Of a stretch of 64,000 nucleotides of DNA, positions 61,441 through 64,000 are shown one piece after another. The stretch is taken from positions 1-64,000 of the forward strand of contig JADHYV010000067.1 of the NCBI GenBank assembly GCA_027604705.1, given 5' to 3'. The notes beneath the pieces are model-generated. The model was not told the DNA's origin, did not search any database, and worked only from the letters and a program-made list of their open reading frames with translations. How positions within the stretch are numbered: position 1 is the stretch's first letter; the number at the start of each line of letters is the position of its first letter. Both the position numbers and the translations under genes were made by a program. The stretch comes from Allomyces arbusculus (taxonomy: Eukaryota > Blastocladiomycota > Blastocladiomycetes > Blastocladiales > Blastocladiaceae).

Positions 61441-62847
61441 ATGGCATCCCCGTCCGGCGACACGCCCACGGCTGCGCGATTGATTGCCCGCGGCGTCGAT
61501 TCGTGGGACGCCGACACTTTTGGTCCGTTTTTGAATGTTATTGCGCTCCACACCTGTCTGGCGCGCAGACTGACACTGCCCCTCTGTTTCGCGATAGGCT
61601 CGCCCAGCAAACCTCTCATCGGTCCTGCGGGTGTGCCCGGATACTGGGACCGCGCCTCGATCGCCGCGAGCGACAATGCACCACCCGGCGCGATTCGCAA
61701 CTGCACGTTCGTGACGTACTCGTCGACGACACGCAACACCACCATGTACTTTGGGGCCTCATGCCCGTTCTCGCCGCATAAACCGTTCGGCGACTCACCT
61801 TGGGTCGAGGCCGTCGTGGGCGTTGCTCTCTCCCTTGCCGGGTGTGCTCTTGTCATTGGCTGTTTCGTGGTCAAGAGCAAGCTGGAGCGGGAACCCGATG
61901 TCACCATGCAAGAATGGGCGCGGCGCGCCTGGGCCGCGGTTGCAAAGTGGGTGCGGATGCGGGCGTCCAAGGAAGGGCGGGTGGAGCTCGCTCTCTCGGC
62001 GCGTGGGGACAAGTACATGCGCGCGCACCCGCAGAATGAGGTGGAGTGGACGCCCGCGCTGATCGCGTCGCTCATGGACGTGTCGGTGCTCACGGAAATG
62101 GATATCCCGCCCGAAAATCTGGACAAGGTGCAGGTCGCACGCGGGGAGATAGAGACCCGGATCGAATTTTTCCCGCAGCGCCGTGTCGTGCCGTCGCCCA
62201 AGTGCCACGAGCGGGCGCGCAATGGTGATGTGGTCGTGTTCACCAAGCTGCCGATCCCCTGGGTGCCCCCATCTGTCGTGGCGCCTGACATTTTACGGCA
62301 CTTTCTTTACTTCGAGCTTTCCATCACCGCCTTGGCGCCTTCCACCACTGTCGCCGTCGGTCTCGCTCGTCGCCCGTTCCCGCCCTTCCGACTTCCCGGG
62401 CGAAACGCTGGGTCGATTGGATACCACTCGTCCTCTGGGCTCGTGCACAACCGCCAGTCGGAACCTGCCTTCTTCTATTGGCTTCCCAGGACTAGTCATG
62501 CGTTGCAGTACGGCCTGGGGGATGTGGTTGGGGTCGGGGTCTCTGGGGGGAAAGTGTATTTCGCGCACAATGGCGAGCTCGCGTTGGTGCAGGAAATGAT
62601 GGCAGAGCCGGGCATGCATGTCGCGATTGGCGCGACAGGGCCGTGCACGGTCAGCTTGCATTGGCACGGGCCGTGGCGTTGGAGCGAGGCGAACGAGAAG
62701 GGGTACAATTATGTGCACGAAAACGGATCGCAGCTGCTCGCGAGCGAGCAGGAGCCTGCATCGCTAGGACCGCTCAAAGATGGTGAAGATGCCCCACCGC
62801 CGTATAGCCGGGAAGCTGAGTCGTCGTCGTTCTCGAGGCGACCTTGA
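61441..62847 (+). CDS. Ssh4/Ear1-like membrane protein with SPRY domain and PPPY motif
   Basis: Two exons, 61441-61522 and 61598-62847, giving 443 aa. The 75-nt intron (GTCCGT to GATAG) is open and in frame, but P1 and P2 splice at the same position. The lumenal part has G-P-A-G-V-P-G-Y-W-D-R and R-N-C-T-F-V-T. A membrane segment (V-V-G-V-A-L-S-L-A-G-C-A-L-V-I-G) is followed by a SPRY domain at about residues 250-385 (Y-F-E-L-S-I, V-A-V-G-L-A-R-R-P, G-S-I-G-Y-H, G-D-V-V-G-V-G-V, V-Y-F-A-H-N-G). The tail has D-A-P-P-P-Y-S. This order matches yeast Ssh4/Ear1, which recruit Rsp5 to membrane cargo. The orthology is inferred from architecture. Confidence 0.85.
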   Translation: MASPSGDTPTAARLIARGVDSWDADTFGPFLNVIALHTCLARRLTLPLCFAIGSPSKPLIGPAGVPGYWDRASIAASDNAPPGAIRNCTFVTYSSTTRNTTMYFGASCPFSPHKPFGDSPWVEAVVGVALSLAGCALVIGCFVVKSKLEREPDVTMQEWARRAWAAVAKWVRMRASKEGRVELALSARGDKYMRAHPQNEVEWTPALIASLMDVSVLTEMDIPPENLDKVQVARGEIETRIEFFPQRRVVPSPKCHERARNGDVVVFTKLPIPWVPPSVVAPDILRHFLYFELSITALAPSTTVAVGLARRPFPPFRLPGRNAGSIGYHSSSGLVHNRQSEPAFFYWLPRTSHALQYGLGDVVGVGVSGGKVYFAHNGELALVQEMMAEPGMHVAIGATGPCTVSLHWHGPWRWSEANEKGYNYVHENGSQLLASEQEPASLGPLKDGEDAPPPYSREAESSSFSRRP

Positions 62848-63876
62848 GGGGTCACGATTCTGAAGTGAATGGGAAAAGCTGGCATTGTGTTATGTGTGAT
62901 CAATGTCGTCAGCAGGCCGTGCGATCCATGTTCAAGAGGCCCTCTTTGACATGGCCCCGTGTGGAGGTTTGGAGAGACTCGTCCTTGGCTTGGAGAGCGG
63001 CGTCGTTGCGCGCGCGCAGGTCGACGAGAATTTGGAGGTCGGGTAGAGGCATGATGGACGGCGGCACGGCCCGCGTGGGGGTCGGGATGGGGGCGGTGGA
63101 TTGTGCGGCACGTGCAGCGTTGGTGGGCTGGGACGGCACCGGTGCGGGCGTCGGGCACGAGGAGAGGAGAGGAGACGCTTCAGGCGGTCAGCCGTAGTTT
63201 TAGAGCGTGGGAGGAGGTGCTGTGCGTGGTCGGCCGTGGTGGTGTTTTGGTGGTGTGGGCTCGCAAGATCTCAGAAATGTTCCAGATCTCAGAAATGTTC
63301 CAACGAGACACGAAGCAATGAGATCGACGTGGTCCGCGCCAGATGCACGCCAAGCCTGCCAGGCAACATGCGAACCAGACCATGTCGTCTTTGTTGACAA
63401 GTCAGCTCGCTTGATACCTCCTCACTTCCACATCTGCCCACCGACGTAGAAATAGCGAAGGCCGGCAAGACCAATCTCTTCACCACGAGGTGAGGAACTG
63501 TTCAATCCTGGGGGCCGGTCATCATCATTACGTTCGATGTGAAGTGTGACAGAACCAAATTCTATGGCTTGTGAAATGACCGACGTGTTTTTGTTGGGCC
63601 TCGCGATTGCAAAAGTTGTTTCTATCTGGCCAAGGCAGTCAAAGACGGGCACATGCCTGACCGAGCCTGACCATTTCGAAAGAAAAAAAAACAAACCGTG
63701 ACAAGTCGCGCCATCCAATCATCGTGATCATAGCTCGGAGTTCCGTCCAAACGTTCCTTCGGTTATTTGTCCAGGGTCTTCATCATGAATTCTCCGCTCG
63801 CGAATGAGTGAGAAATGAAAGGAGCTCGTGACAAACTGATCATTTCGCGCAAGCACACCGAAAATTGTACATTTAC
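62848..63876. other. Intergenic region, unresolved minus-strand frames
   Basis: About 1 kb. Minus-strand frames at 63139-62909 (S-I-M-P-L-P-D-L-Q-I-L-V-D-L, helical) and 63718-63422 (ends G-L-R-Y-F-Y-V-G-G) look slightly gene-like but lack a joining splice pattern or known domain. It also holds an 18-bp tandem duplication at 63266-63301. Confidence 0.35.
63266..63301. repeat. 18-bp tandem duplication
   Basis: AGATCTCAGAAATGTTCC occurs twice without a gap. The AGATCT part is palindromic. No gene context. Confidence 0.9.
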
Positions 63877-64000
63877 ATGATGAACACGCCATATAAGACC
63901 GACGGCGATCATGCCAACCAGCTCCAATCGTCAGGATCGCCCTTGCTCTCCGCACTTGCCGGCTTCGGAGCCGGAGCGGGCCTTGGCGGTCGTGCATCCG
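63877..64000 (+). CDS. Partial gene at the right edge
   Basis: ATGATG at 63877-63882 opens a frame that stays open to the end of the window (41 codons). It reads M-M-N-T-P-Y-K-T-D-G-D-H and then a small-residue-rich hydrophobic stretch L-S-A-L-A-G-F-G-A-G-A-G-L-G-G-R. Glycine-zipper stretches of this kind occur in small inner-membrane proteins. The 3' end is outside the window, so the family cannot be named. Confidence 0.35.
   Translation, partial: MMNTPYKTDGDHANQLQSSGSPLLSALAGFGAGAGLGGRAS

Noticed and set aside
60678-62291. 537-codon open frame on the minus strand
   Set aside because: It mostly lies opposite the Ssh4-like gene, which has clear domains and paralogue-supported splicing. Only the 60.8-60.9 kb ankyrin-like piece was kept as a weak note.

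Overview
The window looks like one chromosome end of a zoosporic (Blastocladiomycota- or chytrid-like) fungus. GC is high, genes are dense, and introns are short (about 55-110 nt) with GTNNGT donors. The gene set fits a fungus: a single-chain glutamate synthase, Utp22, Vps4, an Hrr25-type casein kinase, an ABCC transporter and an Ssh4-like PPxY/SPRY protein. The taxon is inferred; no rRNA or mitochondrial marker is present.

Layout. 1-330: telomeric repeats of an irregular unit, CCT followed by 2-8 A. 335-1330: a fossil of a fibre-like repeat gene. 1410-9030: a long disordered protein (minus), VPS4 (plus) and an organellar-type tryptophanyl-tRNA synthetase (minus). 9722-27681: the most striking region, ten head-to-tail loci of one family of seven-transmembrane proteins that I do not recognise. 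Six are intact (321-376 aa), three are damaged and one is a deletion remnant. 28.1-29.2 kb: a small LRR-like gene with an inverted 50-bp duplicate. 29651-43704: core genes GLT1 (minus), UTP22 (minus) and casein kinase 1 (plus). 44.4-52.6 kb: a second amplified region, a two-gene module of an alpha/beta hydrolase (plus) and a convergent single-pass membrane protein ending in a PPPY motif (minus), repeated with progressive decay. 55245-60346: an ABCC transporter. 61441-62847: the full-length relative of the PPPY proteins, which also carries a SPRY domain. 63877-64000: the start of a gene that leaves the window.

How the parts relate. The 7TM array behaves like a subtelomeric birth-and-death receptor family. 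Its first exon is variable and always ends in a conserved R-S-I-T-G just before the donor, the 7TM core is conserved, and the C-terminal tail varies. Intron 2 is absent in two copies. Copies 2-4 also share their upstream DNA. The PPPY family resembles Rsp5/Nedd4 adaptors of the Ssh4/Ear1 type; three paralogues have lost SPRY but kept the membrane segment and the PPPY tail. The core genes between the two arrays are single-copy and intact. Exon coordinates were derived by eye from GT-AG sites, reading phase and comparison between paralogues; no search or transcript data were available.
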